Source: Microbulbifer celer (lineage in GTDB: Bacteria; Pseudomonadota; Gammaproteobacteria; Pseudomonadales; Cellvibrionaceae). From it: a stretch of 64,000 nt of DNA. The stretch lies in NCBI RefSeq assembly GCF_020991125.1, contig NZ_CP087715.1, positions 744,001 to 808,000 of the forward strand, written 5' to 3'. The notes below the pieces were generated by a model that searched no databases, was not told where the DNA came from, and saw only the letters and a program-made list of their open reading frames with translations. Each line of letters opens with the position of its first letter. The stretch's first letter is position 1. Below, in pieces: positions 28,758 through 37,561 of this stretch. The position numbers and the translations under genes were made by a program.

Positions 28758-30452
28758 TTACCGGGATCTTTCCGGGGGGTGCTCACGCTGGCTGTGTTGC
28801 CAGTTATCGGCAGTAGCGCTGTCGGCATCGGAAGGCTTCAGCATGCCTTTGCCGCGAATATGGTCGGCCCCCTTTTCCCCGATCATGATTGTCGGTGCAT
28901 TCAGGTTGCCATTGGTGACGGTCGGCATGATGGAAGAATCGACTACGCGCAGGTTCTCCACGCCGTGTACCCGACACTCTGGATCCACCACGGCCATCCC
29001 ATCCGTTCCCATACGACAGCTACCGGCAGGGTGATAGGCGGTCTCTGCGGTCTCCGCTACCCAGTTGTCTATCTCGTCGTTGCTCTGGACATCCTTGCCG
29101 GGTTCAATTTCACGGCCCCGGTATGGGTCCATGGCCGCTTGGGCGAATATTTCCCGGGTGAACTGCAAGCCGGCGCGGAAGGCCTGTTTGTCCTCTTCCC
29201 GGTCCAGATAATTGAAAAACATCTCGGGCTGCTGTCGCGGATCGGTGGACTTCAGCTTTACCCAGCCGCGACTGAGTGGTTTGTTACATCCCAGATGCGC
29301 CTGAAACCCGTGGCCTTTGACGGCACTGGAACCGTCGTAAGCAATCGCACCGGCGAGAAAGTGATACTGGATATCGGGCCACTCGAGACCCGCGCGACTG
29401 CGGATATAGCCGTTGGATTCGAAATGATTGGAAGCGCCAAGGCCGCGTTTGAACAGCAACCACTGGAGGCCGATCCAGGCCTTGGAAAGGGGACCGAGCA
29501 CGCCGTTCAAGGTGATATCCTGAGTACACTCCTGCTGTACCCACACTTCCAGGTGGTCGTGCAGATTCTGGCCAACGCCCGGCAGATCATGCACCACGTC
29601 GATACCGTGTTCTTTGAGATGTGCTGAGGGGCCAATACCGGACAGCATCAGCAGCTTCGGTGAGTTGAAAGCGCTGGCGGAGAGAATGACCTCGCGTGTT
29701 GCCCGTGCACGGAATTTTTTCCCGTGCTGCTCGTACTCGACACCCACCGCCCTTTTGCCTTCCATGACCACGCGGGTGGTGAGAGCGTGCATTTTAAGCT
29801 CGAGATTACTGCGACCTAACGCGGGCTTGAGATAGGCCAGGGCGGTTGAGCAGCGGACGCCGTCACGCACGGACATATCCATGCGTCCAAACCCCTCCTG
29901 GCGATAACCATTGTAGTCTTCGGTGAAGCCGTACCCTGCCTGCTTACCCGCTTCAATAAAAGCGCGGTAAAGCGGGTTCTGCATATTGTTACCGTTGCAT
30001 GCGGTTATCGGACCGTCGCCACCGCGGTAGGCATCCTCGCCGTAAACACAGGTTTCCGAACGTTTGAAGTATGGCAATACGTCGGCGTAGGCCCAACCAG
30101 TCGCGCCCATTTTTGCCCACTCTTCATAGTCCCCTTTACAACCGCGCACGAACGCCATGCCATTGATAGAGGATGATCCGCCGATCACCTTACCGCGCGC
30201 TTGGTGGATACGGCGTCCCTTCAGTCCCGGCTCTGGCTCGGTGTAAAACTCCCAATCGTACTTGGGCATATTGAGCGGAATCGACAACGCGGTGGGCATG
30301 CGTATGAATATGGAGTTGTCCTTGCCGCCGTACTCCAGCAGCAGCACCCTGGTGTCGCGATCTTCGGAGAGGCGACTGGCGACAATGGCACCGGCGGAGC
30401 CGGCGCCTACCACGATGTAGTCAAAGGTCTGGTCGAAGTTATCTTGATTCAT
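28758..30452 (-). CDS. betA: Choline dehydrogenase
   Basis: FAD-dependent GMC oxidoreductase that oxidises choline to betaine aldehyde at the membrane. 564 residues (E. coli 556). The dinucleotide site VVGAGSAG covers 14-21; GGSSSINGMAFVRG and the catalytic His474 in YHPAGSCRMG follow. The C-terminal tail (last 25 residues) is hydrophilic and not conserved. It lies 6 nt downstream of betT, so they are one operon. The 41-nt gap to the convergent betB stop has a GC-rich CCCCGG...CCGGGG pair running into the betA end that may form a shared terminator. Confidence 0.94.
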   Translation of the reverse strand: MNQDNFDQTFDYIVVGAGSAGAIVASRLSEDRDTRVLLLEYGGKDNSIFIRMPTALSIPLNMPKYDWEFYTEPEPGLKGRRIHQARGKVIGGSSSINGMAFVRGCKGDYEEWAKMGATGWAYADVLPYFKRSETCVYGEDAYRGGDGPITACNGNNMQNPLYRAFIEAGKQAGYGFTEDYNGYRQEGFGRMDMSVRDGVRCSTALAYLKPALGRSNLELKMHALTTRVVMEGKRAVGVEYEQHGKKFRARATREVILSASAFNSPKLLMLSGIGPSAHLKEHGIDVVHDLPGVGQNLHDHLEVWVQQECTQDITLNGVLGPLSKAWIGLQWLLFKRGLGASNHFESNGYIRSRAGLEWPDIQYHFLAGAIAYDGSSAVKGHGFQAHLGCNKPLSRGWVKLKSTDPRQQPEMFFNYLDREEDKQAFRAGLQFTREIFAQAAMDPYRGREIEPGKDVQSNDEIDNWVAETAETAYHPAGSCRMGTDGMAVVDPECRVHGVENLRVVDSSIMPTVTNGNLNAPTIMIGEKGADHIRGKGMLKPSDADSATADNWQHSQREHPPERSR

Positions 30453-30458
30453 AAATAA

Positions 30459-32525
30459 TCAGGCGGGACCTGGCTCGCCTTCCTCCCCGGGTGTACGGCT
30501 GCTGAGTTCACGTCGCATGTGCAGATATTGGAGGTGCGCTTCGAAGTGATCGACGACATCCCCGATCAACTGTTCACGGGTATATCCCATCAGATCGTAG
30601 GTCAGCCCACCCTCGCGCAGGTGCGGCTCCAGACGATAATAGCTGGACCGCGGCTTCTCCGCCCTGAGTGTAAAGGCCGGCATGGAACATTGACGCGGCC
30701 AGATCTCATAAGTGAAATCGACTTCTTCACCGAGCTCCACGTAGAGTTTCAGGTGCAGGTCGTCCCCCTTGCCTTCAGACAGGGTGACTGGATACGATTT
30801 TTCCGACAGCTCCTCTTTTACGGCTTCAAGGGCGGGGTGTGCGGTGCGTTCGATGAATTGTTCCACCTGTTTCAAAGTGGGAAAACTGATTGCGCGGGAA
30901 AGCCGTTGGCTCCAGTTGCTGTGTCCTTCCCGTGACGTAGTGCGTCCCGACAGATGGCCGGACAGTGAGTCCTGCATGCTTGCGGTTTTGAGACCTTCCA
31001 TACGCAAGGCCTTCGACAGGCCGAGCATCATCAGTATCAGCACGAACGCGAAAGGGAGGCCCATGATCACTACTGCGCTTTGCAACGCTGCCAGGCCGTC
31101 TGTCATCAGCAGCGCGAGGGTGACAATGCCGATAATGGCAGCCCACAGAATGCGCATCCATGGGGGCGCATCATGGTTGGGGTTCTCCAGCCTGCAAGTG
31201 AGGTTGGATAACACCAGTGAACCTGAGTCCCCCGAGGTGACGAAAAATACGATAGAGAGGATGGTCACCGCGATAGTGCTCAGGGTGGTCCATGGCATCT
31301 CCTCCAGGAACAGGTATATGGCTGAACCAGGGTTTCCTGTTGCTTTTTCGCCGAACTCCACCGCTCCACCAAGCACCATGTCGATGGCGGCATTACCCAT
31401 AATGGCCATCCACGCTGCCATGAATACAAATGGCAGTATCAGTGTGCCGGCGACAAAGGCGCGGATGGTTCGACCGCGGGAGATACGCGCCAGAAATAGC
31501 CCCACAAATGGACCCCAGGCGATCCACCACGCCCAGAAGAAGATGGTCCAGGCGTTGAGCCAGTCCTGTGGCGGGTCAAAGGCAAAGGTGTTAAACGATA
31601 GCTCGACAAAGTGCTGGATATAATCCCCGAGGTTGGTGACAAAGGCGTCCAGCAGAAAGCGGGTTTTACCGCTGAAAAGGACAAACAGCATCAGGGCGAT
31701 GGCGAGCAGCATATTGAACTCGGAAAGCCGTCGAATTCCCCGCTCGACGCCGGTAGCCGCGGACACCGCCGCGAAGACCACAATTAATACTGCCAGTACC
31801 GCCTGGGTTGCCGTTCCTTCCGGTATACCGAACATATAATTCAGCCCGAAGTTGAGCTGAATGATGCCGATGCCCAGGCTGGTAGCAACACCAAACACAG
31901 TGCCCAGCACCGCGGCAATATCCACGGTATTGCCGATGGGGCCATAGATCCGCTTACCAAACAATGGGTACAGTGCGGAGCGGATGGTCAGCGGCAGGCC
32001 GTGGCGGTAGCTGAAGAAAGCGAGCGCCATCCCCACCAGGGTATAAATGCCCCATCCCGACAGCCCCCAGTGCAGGAAGGTCAGGGCCATTGCCCGACGG
32101 GCGGCCTCCACGGTACCGCCTTCACCAGTTGGCGGTGTCATGAACTGGGTCAGCGGCTCGACGATACAGTAAAAAATTAAATCGATGCCGATGCCTGCAG
32201 CAAACAGCATCGCGGCCCAGGTCACTATATTGAATTCCGGTTCTGCATGATCAGGTCCGAGCTTGATATCACCGTATTTGGAAACGGCAATGACGATTAC
32301 AAACACCAGGAAGGCTACGACCGCCAGAAAGTAGAACCAGCCGAAGCTCCCGGATATCCACCCGAGCACGCCGTAAATGACAGTGCCGGCTTGTTCGGTG
32401 AAGAACATGGCCCACAGAGAAAACAGGGTTATCCCGATGACAGAGCTGTAAAACACCAGCGGTTTAAGCTTGGCTTCTTCGGCAGTGGCCTTTGACGTAT
32501 CTTCTGATGATTTCGCGTTGTGCAT
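30459..32525 (-). CDS. betT: BetT-type choline transporter (BCCT family)
   Basis: High-affinity, cation-coupled choline uptake. 688 residues, like E. coli BetT (677), with about 12 membrane helices and a long cytoplasmic C-terminal domain (about 515-688) that in BetT homologues senses osmolarity. BCCT signatures include AAGIGIDLIFYCIVEPL, LHWGLSGWGIYTLVGM, the Trp-rich FFWAWWIAWGPFVGLFLARI and FFVTSGDSGSLVLS. The 5' gap of about 290 bp holds no betI. ATG at 32525 is the only reasonable start. Confidence 0.93.
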   Translation of the reverse strand: MHNAKSSEDTSKATAEEAKLKPLVFYSSVIGITLFSLWAMFFTEQAGTVIYGVLGWISGSFGWFYFLAVVAFLVFVIVIAVSKYGDIKLGPDHAEPEFNIVTWAAMLFAAGIGIDLIFYCIVEPLTQFMTPPTGEGGTVEAARRAMALTFLHWGLSGWGIYTLVGMALAFFSYRHGLPLTIRSALYPLFGKRIYGPIGNTVDIAAVLGTVFGVATSLGIGIIQLNFGLNYMFGIPEGTATQAVLAVLIVVFAAVSAATGVERGIRRLSEFNMLLAIALMLFVLFSGKTRFLLDAFVTNLGDYIQHFVELSFNTFAFDPPQDWLNAWTIFFWAWWIAWGPFVGLFLARISRGRTIRAFVAGTLILPFVFMAAWMAIMGNAAIDMVLGGAVEFGEKATGNPGSAIYLFLEEMPWTTLSTIAVTILSIVFFVTSGDSGSLVLSNLTCRLENPNHDAPPWMRILWAAIIGIVTLALLMTDGLAALQSAVVIMGLPFAFVLILMMLGLSKALRMEGLKTASMQDSLSGHLSGRTTSREGHSNWSQRLSRAISFPTLKQVEQFIERTAHPALEAVKEELSEKSYPVTLSEGKGDDLHLKLYVELGEEVDFTYEIWPRQCSMPAFTLRAEKPRSSYYRLEPHLREGGLTYDLMGYTREQLIGDVVDHFEAHLQYLHMRRELSSRTPGEEGEPGPA

Positions 32526-32767
32526 AGACTTTGCCCGTTGTTCTGAGTGGCTGCGGAAAGAGGGCTGTCCTCAGGATAGTCTATGGAATCAAGGCGAATA
32601 CGTATTGAGAGGAAGGGCGCGCCCGGACGCTTTGAAATGGGGGGAACTAGCCGGGGAAAGGTAACCCGGGAAAGCCTGGCGTAATCAGATGTGGGCGATG
32701 GAGTAAAAGGAGGGCGTAAAAAGTGGAAGTGAGAAAGAGCTGTGGAACAGAAGTCAGCTGGCCAAAA

Positions 32768-32799
32768 CGGATAGCGGGAAGATCCCGCTATCCGACCCT
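32768..32799 (-). terminator. Intrinsic terminator after valS
   Basis: A 12-bp perfect stem (CGGATAGCGGGA 32768-32779 / TCCCGCTATCCG 32783-32794) with a 3-nt loop. Read on the minus strand, the hairpin follows the valS stop by 19 nt and is followed by TTTTGG. Confidence 0.85.
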
Positions 32800-32813
32800 G
32801 ACAAGCTAACCGA

Positions 32814-35588
32814 TTACTTCAGCTGACTGATTTCGTCCAGTTGCTGCTGAAGTCGGCCGCGGGCACTTTGCATATCGGCCAGCTTGTCCTTCTCCTTGTT
32901 GACCACGGCTTCGGGCGCCTTGTCGACAAACTTCGGGTTGTTGAGCTTGCCCTCGACGCGTTGCAGCTCTTTACCCAATTTGTCGATTTCTTTTTGCAGG
33001 CGTGTGCTCTCCGCGGCAACGTCAATCAGGCCAGCCATCGGCACCAGCAGTTCCAGATCCCCAACCAGTGCAGTGGATGAAGCCGGCGCCTCGGCGCCTT
33101 TTTCCAGCCAGTCGATGGACTCCAGGCTCGCCAGCTTGGTCAATAAGCTGCGGGTCTGGTTCAGCAGGTTTTCGTCCTGCTCGGAACCATTGCGCAGGAT
33201 CAGCGGAATCTTCTTCGCCGGGGAGATATTCATCTCACCACGAATATTACGCGCGCCCTCAATCACCCCCTTCAGCCAGGCAATGGCCGCCTCGGCATTT
33301 TCGTCGATGCGGTTTTGGTCGGCTTCCGGGTACGGCTGCAGCATGATGGTATCGCCGGCCTTGCCCGCAAGATCGTGCACGCGCTGCCAGATCTCTTCGG
33401 TGATATAAGGCATCAGCGGGTGCAGCAGGCGCAGGATGGTTTCCAGCACACGGATCAGGGTGCGGCGGGTACCTTTTTTCACTGCGGCAGAAGCGTTGTC
33501 GTCCCACAGTACCGGCTTGGACAGTTCCAGGTACCAGCTGCAGTACTCGCCCCAGATAAAATCGTACAGGGCCTGGGAGGCGAGGTCGAAGCGGTAGCTG
33601 TCGATGGCTTGCTTCACGGTCAGTTCGGTGCGTTGCAGCAGGGAAATGATCCAGCGATCGGCAATGGAGAGTTCGAAGTCGTCACTGCCGTCCTGACCGC
33701 AGTCGTGGCCTTCACAGTTCTGCAGCACATAACGGGAGGCGTTCCAGATCTTGTTGCAGAAATTACGGAAGCCTTCGATACGACCCACGTCGAACTTGAT
33801 ATCACGGCCGGTGGAGGCCAGCGAATAGTAGGTGTAACGCAGCGCATCGGTGCCGTAAGACGCGAGACCCTCCGGGAATTCCTTGCGGGTCTGCTTCTCA
33901 ATTTTTTCGCGCAGGTGCGGCACCATCATGCCGGAGGTACGTTTTTCGACCAGGCTCTCGAGGTCGATCCCGTCGATCAGGTCGATGGGGTCGAGCACAT
34001 TGCCCTTGGATTTGGACATTTTCTGCCCGTGGCTGTCGCGCACCAGGCCGTGCACGTAGACCGTCTCGAACGGCACTTCCTTCTTGAAGTACAGGGTCAG
34101 CATCATCATGCGTGCGACCCAGAAGAAGATAATGTCGAAACCGGTGACCAGCACGCTGGTGGGGTGGAATGTCGCCAGTTCCGGGGTTTCTTCTGGCCAG
34201 CCCAGGGTGCCGAAGGTCCACAGGCCGGAGGAGAACCAGGTGTCGAGTACATCGTCGTCCTGTTTCAGCTCGATATTGCCGAGGTTGTGCTTGTCGCGGA
34301 CCTCTTCTTCACTGCGGCCGACGTAGACGTTGCCGTCGTTGTCGTACCACGCCGGAATGCGGTGGCCCCACCACAGCTGACGGGAAATACACCAGTCTTG
34401 GATATCGCGCATCCAGGAGAAGTACATGTTCTCGTAGTTTTTCGGCACGAAATTGACCTGGCCATCTTCTACCACCTTGATGGCTTCTTCGGCCAGTGGC
34501 TGGGTTTTCACGTACCACTGGTCGGTAAGCCACGGCTCGATAACGACACCGGAGCGGTCGCCGCGGGGGACTTTCAGGGTGTGCGGTTCGATTTTTTCCA
34601 GCAGACCCAGCGCTTCGAGATCGTCCACAACCTGCTGGCGCGCGGCGAAGCGCTCCATACCGCGGTATTTCTCCGGCACGTTGTCGTTCAGGTTGGCGTC
34701 CTGATCCAGAATGTTGATCATCTCCAGATCGTGGCGCTGACCCATTTCGTAGTCGTTGAAATCGTGGGCCGGGGTGATCTTCACGCAGCCGGTACCGAAC
34801 TCGAGATCGACATAGTCGTCGGCGATGATCGGGATTTCGCGGTCCGCCAGCGGCAGCTTGATGGTTTTGCCGATCAGATCTTTGTAGCGCTCGTCTTCCG
34901 GGTGCACCGCCACGGCGGTATCCCCGAGCATGGTTTCCGGGCGGGTGGTGGCGACCACGAGGTGGCCGGAGCCGTCGGACAGCGGATAGCGGAAGTGCCA
35001 CAGGTGTCCCTGTTCTTCCTCGTTCAGTACTTCCAGGTCGGAAATCGCGGTGTGTAGTTTCGGGTCCCAGTTCACCAGGCGCTTACCGCGGTAGATCAGG
35101 TCGTCTTCATACAGGCGGATAAAGACTTCCTGCACGGCTTTGTAGAAACCGTCGTCCATGGTGAAGCGCTCGCGGGACCAGTCCGGGCTGGCGCCGAGAC
35201 GGCGCAGCTGGCGGGTGATGTTACCGCCGGATTCTTCCTTCCATTCCCACACTTTCTCGATGAACTTGTCGCGGCCCAGTTCGTGGCGGGATTTACCTTC
35301 GGCACTCAGCAGGCGCTCGACGACCATCTGGGTGGCGATACCGGCGTGGTCGGTACCGACCTGCCACAGGGTGTTGTCGCCTTTCATGCGGTGGTAGCGG
35401 ATCAGGGCGTCCATGATGGATTCCTGGAAGCCGTGGCCCATGTGCAGGCTGCCGGTGACGTTGGGCGGCGGGATCATGATGCTGTAGGGATCGGCCTGGG
35501 TGTCGCCGGAGGGCTTGAAGTAGCCGCTCTCTTCCCAGGTTTTGTACCACTGTTGTTCGATGGCGTTGGGCTGGTATGTCTTGTCCAT
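32814..35588 (-). CDS. valS: Valine--tRNA ligase
   Basis: Charges tRNA-Val and edits misactivated threonine. 924 residues from ATG 35588 (E. coli 951). Class I signatures are HMGH at 49-52 and KMSKS at 523-527; the editing domain lies between them. The C-terminal 65 residues form the coiled coil typical of ValRS ([15 protein letters not shown]). An in-frame ATG at 35735 would add 49 residues with no similarity and cross a hairpin, so I reject it. Confidence 0.97.
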   Translation of the reverse strand: MDKTYQPNAIEQQWYKTWEESGYFKPSGDTQADPYSIMIPPPNVTGSLHMGHGFQESIMDALIRYHRMKGDNTLWQVGTDHAGIATQMVVERLLSAEGKSRHELGRDKFIEKVWEWKEESGGNITRQLRRLGASPDWSRERFTMDDGFYKAVQEVFIRLYEDDLIYRGKRLVNWDPKLHTAISDLEVLNEEEQGHLWHFRYPLSDGSGHLVVATTRPETMLGDTAVAVHPEDERYKDLIGKTIKLPLADREIPIIADDYVDLEFGTGCVKITPAHDFNDYEMGQRHDLEMINILDQDANLNDNVPEKYRGMERFAARQQVVDDLEALGLLEKIEPHTLKVPRGDRSGVVIEPWLTDQWYVKTQPLAEEAIKVVEDGQVNFVPKNYENMYFSWMRDIQDWCISRQLWWGHRIPAWYDNDGNVYVGRSEEEVRDKHNLGNIELKQDDDVLDTWFSSGLWTFGTLGWPEETPELATFHPTSVLVTGFDIIFFWVARMMMLTLYFKKEVPFETVYVHGLVRDSHGQKMSKSKGNVLDPIDLIDGIDLESLVEKRTSGMMVPHLREKIEKQTRKEFPEGLASYGTDALRYTYYSLASTGRDIKFDVGRIEGFRNFCNKIWNASRYVLQNCEGHDCGQDGSDDFELSIADRWIISLLQRTELTVKQAIDSYRFDLASQALYDFIWGEYCSWYLELSKPVLWDDNASAAVKKGTRRTLIRVLETILRLLHPLMPYITEEIWQRVHDLAGKAGDTIMLQPYPEADQNRIDENAEAAIAWLKGVIEGARNIRGEMNISPAKKIPLILRNGSEQDENLLNQTRSLLTKLASLESIDWLEKGAEAPASSTALVGDLELLVPMAGLIDVAAESTRLQKEIDKLGKELQRVEGKLNNPKFVDKAPEAVVNKEKDKLADMQSARGRLQQQLDEISQLK

Positions 35589-35728
35589 GCGCGGGGGAAT
35601 GCCTTGTTGGTCTGGCCTGGCCGCCCGGTCACTGTGTGTCCGGGGGCAATGAATAAGAAAAGGGGCGGAATTATACCGCTGGGGGAGTGTGGGGCAAAAC
35701 GCTTGGTGGGAGGGGGTGTTCAGAAGGC

Positions 35729-35762
35729 TCGCCACAGTGGGTATTAAAAACCACTGTGGCGA
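35729..35762 (-). other. Hairpin between desaturase and valS
   Basis: TCGCCACAGTGG (35729-35740) and CCACTGTGGCGA (35751-35762) form a 12-bp perfect stem with a 10-nt loop, 13 nt past the desaturase stop. The loop, not the 3' side, holds the T-run on the minus strand. A likely 3' boundary of the desaturase mRNA but not a canonical terminator. Confidence 0.6.
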
Positions 35763-35775
35763 TAGGGGAAGGAAG

Positions 35776-36936
35776 TCAGACGGCGGCAGCAGGCGCCATG
35801 TGGAATTGCTCCATCATGATCTGCAGGCGCTTGCGCTGCATTTTGAGGCTGTATTCCAGCTCTTTGACGCGGGTGCGGATGGCGGCGTTTTCCCATTTGC
35901 TGACCAGTTGCTCGCGGGCGTTCAGATAGCGCTTTTGCTGCAGCTCTTTCCATTCCGCCAGCGAGGCAGAGAAATCGTGTGCTTCGCGCTCCAACAGTTC
36001 GCGCCAGCTTTCCTTGTGCTGGGAGTTGGCCAGCTTTTGCTCCGCGCGCTTGAACTGCATCGCCAGCATTGCGCGCTGGATGCGCATATCCGGCACGGTT
36101 TTGAGGTTGCGTGCCAGGCCCAGCCAGCTGGAAGTCTTGATCAGCCACTTGGTGGGATCCCACTGGTACCAGCGGATGCCGTTGCGGTAGTCGGTCTGAA
36201 AGATATGGTGATAGTTGTGGTAGCCCTCGCCGAAGGTGAAAAACGCCAGCAGGCCGTTGTCCCGCGCGGTATTTTCATCGGTGTACGGGCGGCGGCCCCA
36301 GATGTGGGCGAGGGAATTGATAAAGAAAGTGGTGTGGTGGTTCACCACGATACGCAACACGCCAGCCAGGAGCATCATACCGATCACGTCACCGGTCAGC
36401 AGACCGAGCACCAGCGGAACGCCGATGTTCATGGCCACGGTAATGGGCACATAGTGGTTGTGCTGCCACATCACGATTTTGTCGCGCTGCAGGTCTTTGG
36501 CGTTGTCGAAATCGACTTCGCCGCTGGGGTATTCCCGCAGCATCCAACCGATATGGGAGAACCAGAAGCCACGCTTGGCGGAATAGGGGTCGTGATCATT
36601 GTCATCGCAGTGACGGTGGTGGCGGCGATGGCCGGAACACCAGATCAGTGCACTGTTCTGAAGCGCGGCGGCACCAAACAGGGCATAGAACAGGCGCAGG
36701 GACCAGTGGGCTTCATAGGTGCGGTGAGACCACAGGCGGTGGTAGCCCGCGGTAATAGAGACGCCGCAAAATGCGCCGAGTACAGCGAAGGCCAACCACT
36801 GATACCAGTGGAAGCCCACCATGATGCCGTAGAGGGGGACCAGGACGATGGCCGCGAGCGCAGTACTGGCGAAGAGGATCGTCGTCAGCCAGATGCGGGG
36901 CGCCTCCTGCGGCGTGTGTTCGGGGACAGCTTTCAT
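35776..36936 (-). CDS. Membrane acyl-CoA/acyl-lipid desaturase with coiled C-terminal tail
   Basis: A di-iron membrane desaturase that puts a double bond, probably delta-9, into fatty acyl chains. 386 residues. The three His boxes are HRLWSH (66-71), HRRHH (103-107) and HNYHH (240-244), with four hydrophobic segments. The SCD/DesC-like core ends near residue 275; the last 110 residues are highly charged and helical ([32 protein letters not shown]), an extension with coiled-coil character. It is transcribed away from a PAS histidine kinase gene. Regioselectivity and whether it acts on acyl-CoA or phospholipid cannot be told from sequence. Confidence 0.9.
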   Translation of the reverse strand: MKAVPEHTPQEAPRIWLTTILFASTALAAIVLVPLYGIMVGFHWYQWLAFAVLGAFCGVSITAGYHRLWSHRTYEAHWSLRLFYALFGAAALQNSALIWCSGHRRHHRHCDDNDHDPYSAKRGFWFSHIGWMLREYPSGEVDFDNAKDLQRDKIVMWQHNHYVPITVAMNIGVPLVLGLLTGDVIGMMLLAGVLRIVVNHHTTFFINSLAHIWGRRPYTDENTARDNGLLAFFTFGEGYHNYHHIFQTDYRNGIRWYQWDPTKWLIKTSSWLGLARNLKTVPDMRIQRAMLAMQFKRAEQKLANSQHKESWRELLEREAHDFSASLAEWKELQQKRYLNAREQLVSKWENAAIRTRVKELEYSLKMQRKRLQIMMEQFHMAPAAAV

Positions 36937-37346
36937 ACGTTACAACCTTGTTGGAATCTGATTCGGGCGCTGTGGCACTCGCCTGCCTGTCATCTACCTG
37001 GATAATAGTATCAGTCATTATCCGGCGCGCCCGGGAGATGACTTAACAGTCTGTTTTCCGCAAGTTTCCATTGCGGACCAAACCCGGAATCCTACCTCAG
37101 AAGGGACTGGCAGGCATCCGCAATTAAGGACACGGATCTCAAGTTGATCATGTTTAGTCAGTTTCGTCCGTTAAGCATGCTTGGTGCATTATTTTGGTGC
37201 GGGAGTGAATTTTTGCGTTCATCTCTGGGGCAAGCGTTGTCATTTTGCTGACATGTATTATTCCTTAGTAGGTCGCTCTCACTGTGGGCAGCATGGATCT
37301 GTGTGAATATTGATCAGAATGCATTATTTCATTGAGATTTTCAAAG
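36937..37346. other. Regulatory region between desaturase gene and sRNA candidate
   Basis: No protein gene. It must hold the desaturase promoter (minus). For the plus-strand sigma-54 promoter, possible activator-binding repeats are: direct repeats TTGGTGC at 37181-37187 and 37194-37200 (similar to NtrC half-sites), inverted TGTCA-N6-TGACA at 37238-37253, and inverted TCCGCAA-N7-TTGCGGA near 37058-37078. The first two lie about 120-195 nt before the predicted transcription start, a usual distance for enhancer-binding proteins. Assigning a specific activator is not possible. Confidence 0.5.
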
Positions 37347-37363
37347 TTGGCACGGCGGTTGCT
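37347..37363 (+). promoter_or_regulatory. Sigma-54 (RpoN) promoter
   Basis: TTGGCACGGCGGTTGCT matches the sigma-54 consensus YTGGCACGnnnnTTGCW at every defined position, with GG (-24) and GC (-12) 12 nt apart. The upstream AAAG also fits the mrNr extension. Expected start of transcription is about 37372-37375. There is no protein gene within 180 nt downstream. Confidence 0.85.
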
Positions 37364-37373
37364 ACATATTTAG

Positions 37374-37497
37374 CGTGGGCCAATTGGCCCGCGCTCCGGG
37401 AAACCATCACGGGTTATGGCAAATGTTAATAATGCGTGACTTCCCGTTTTCTCTCATCATCGCTATTTTGGGCCCCGCATTGCGGGGCCTTTTTTTA
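37374..37497 (+). ncRNA. Candidate sigma-54-dependent small RNA
   Basis: Predicted transcript of about 120-125 nt from the sigma-54 promoter to the intrinsic terminator. A 9-bp 5' stem (GCGTGGGCC 37373-37381 / GGCCCGCGC 37386-37394, one G-U pair, AATT loop) begins at the start site. A central domain is closed by CGGGAA/TTCCCG and has an inner CCAT/ATGG pair. A U-rich single-stranded segment (TTTTCTCTCATCATCGC) precedes the terminator, as in Hfq-dependent sRNAs. The only ORF inside is seven codons (37416-37439) without a ribosome site. The nearest upstream gene is on the other strand, so the terminator cannot belong to it. I do not recognise it as CrcZ, Qrr, GlmY/Z or an Rsm RNA. Confidence 0.65.
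37471..37497 (+). terminator. Intrinsic terminator of the candidate sRNA
   Basis: GGCCCCGC (37471-37478) and GCGGGGCC (37482-37489) with a 3-nt loop are followed by seven T's. Clear plus-strand orientation; on the minus strand the hairpin is followed by AAAATAG, not T's. Confidence 0.93.
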
Positions 37498-37561
37498 TCT
37501 GCTGATAAGTGATTCACTACGGGAAAACAATTCAAGAATTCCGTAGCAGGTCGTCGACGCG

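Noticed and set aside
37416..37439. Seven-codon ORF (MANVNNA) as a leader peptide
   Set aside because: No ribosome-binding site and no enrichment for an amino acid tied to a downstream gene; the transcript ends before the kinase gene.
37374..37497. Identity as an RsmY/Z-type or CrcZ-type RNA
   Set aside because: Lacks the multiple GGA loops of Rsm RNAs and the repeated A-rich AAnAAnAA motifs of CrcZ.
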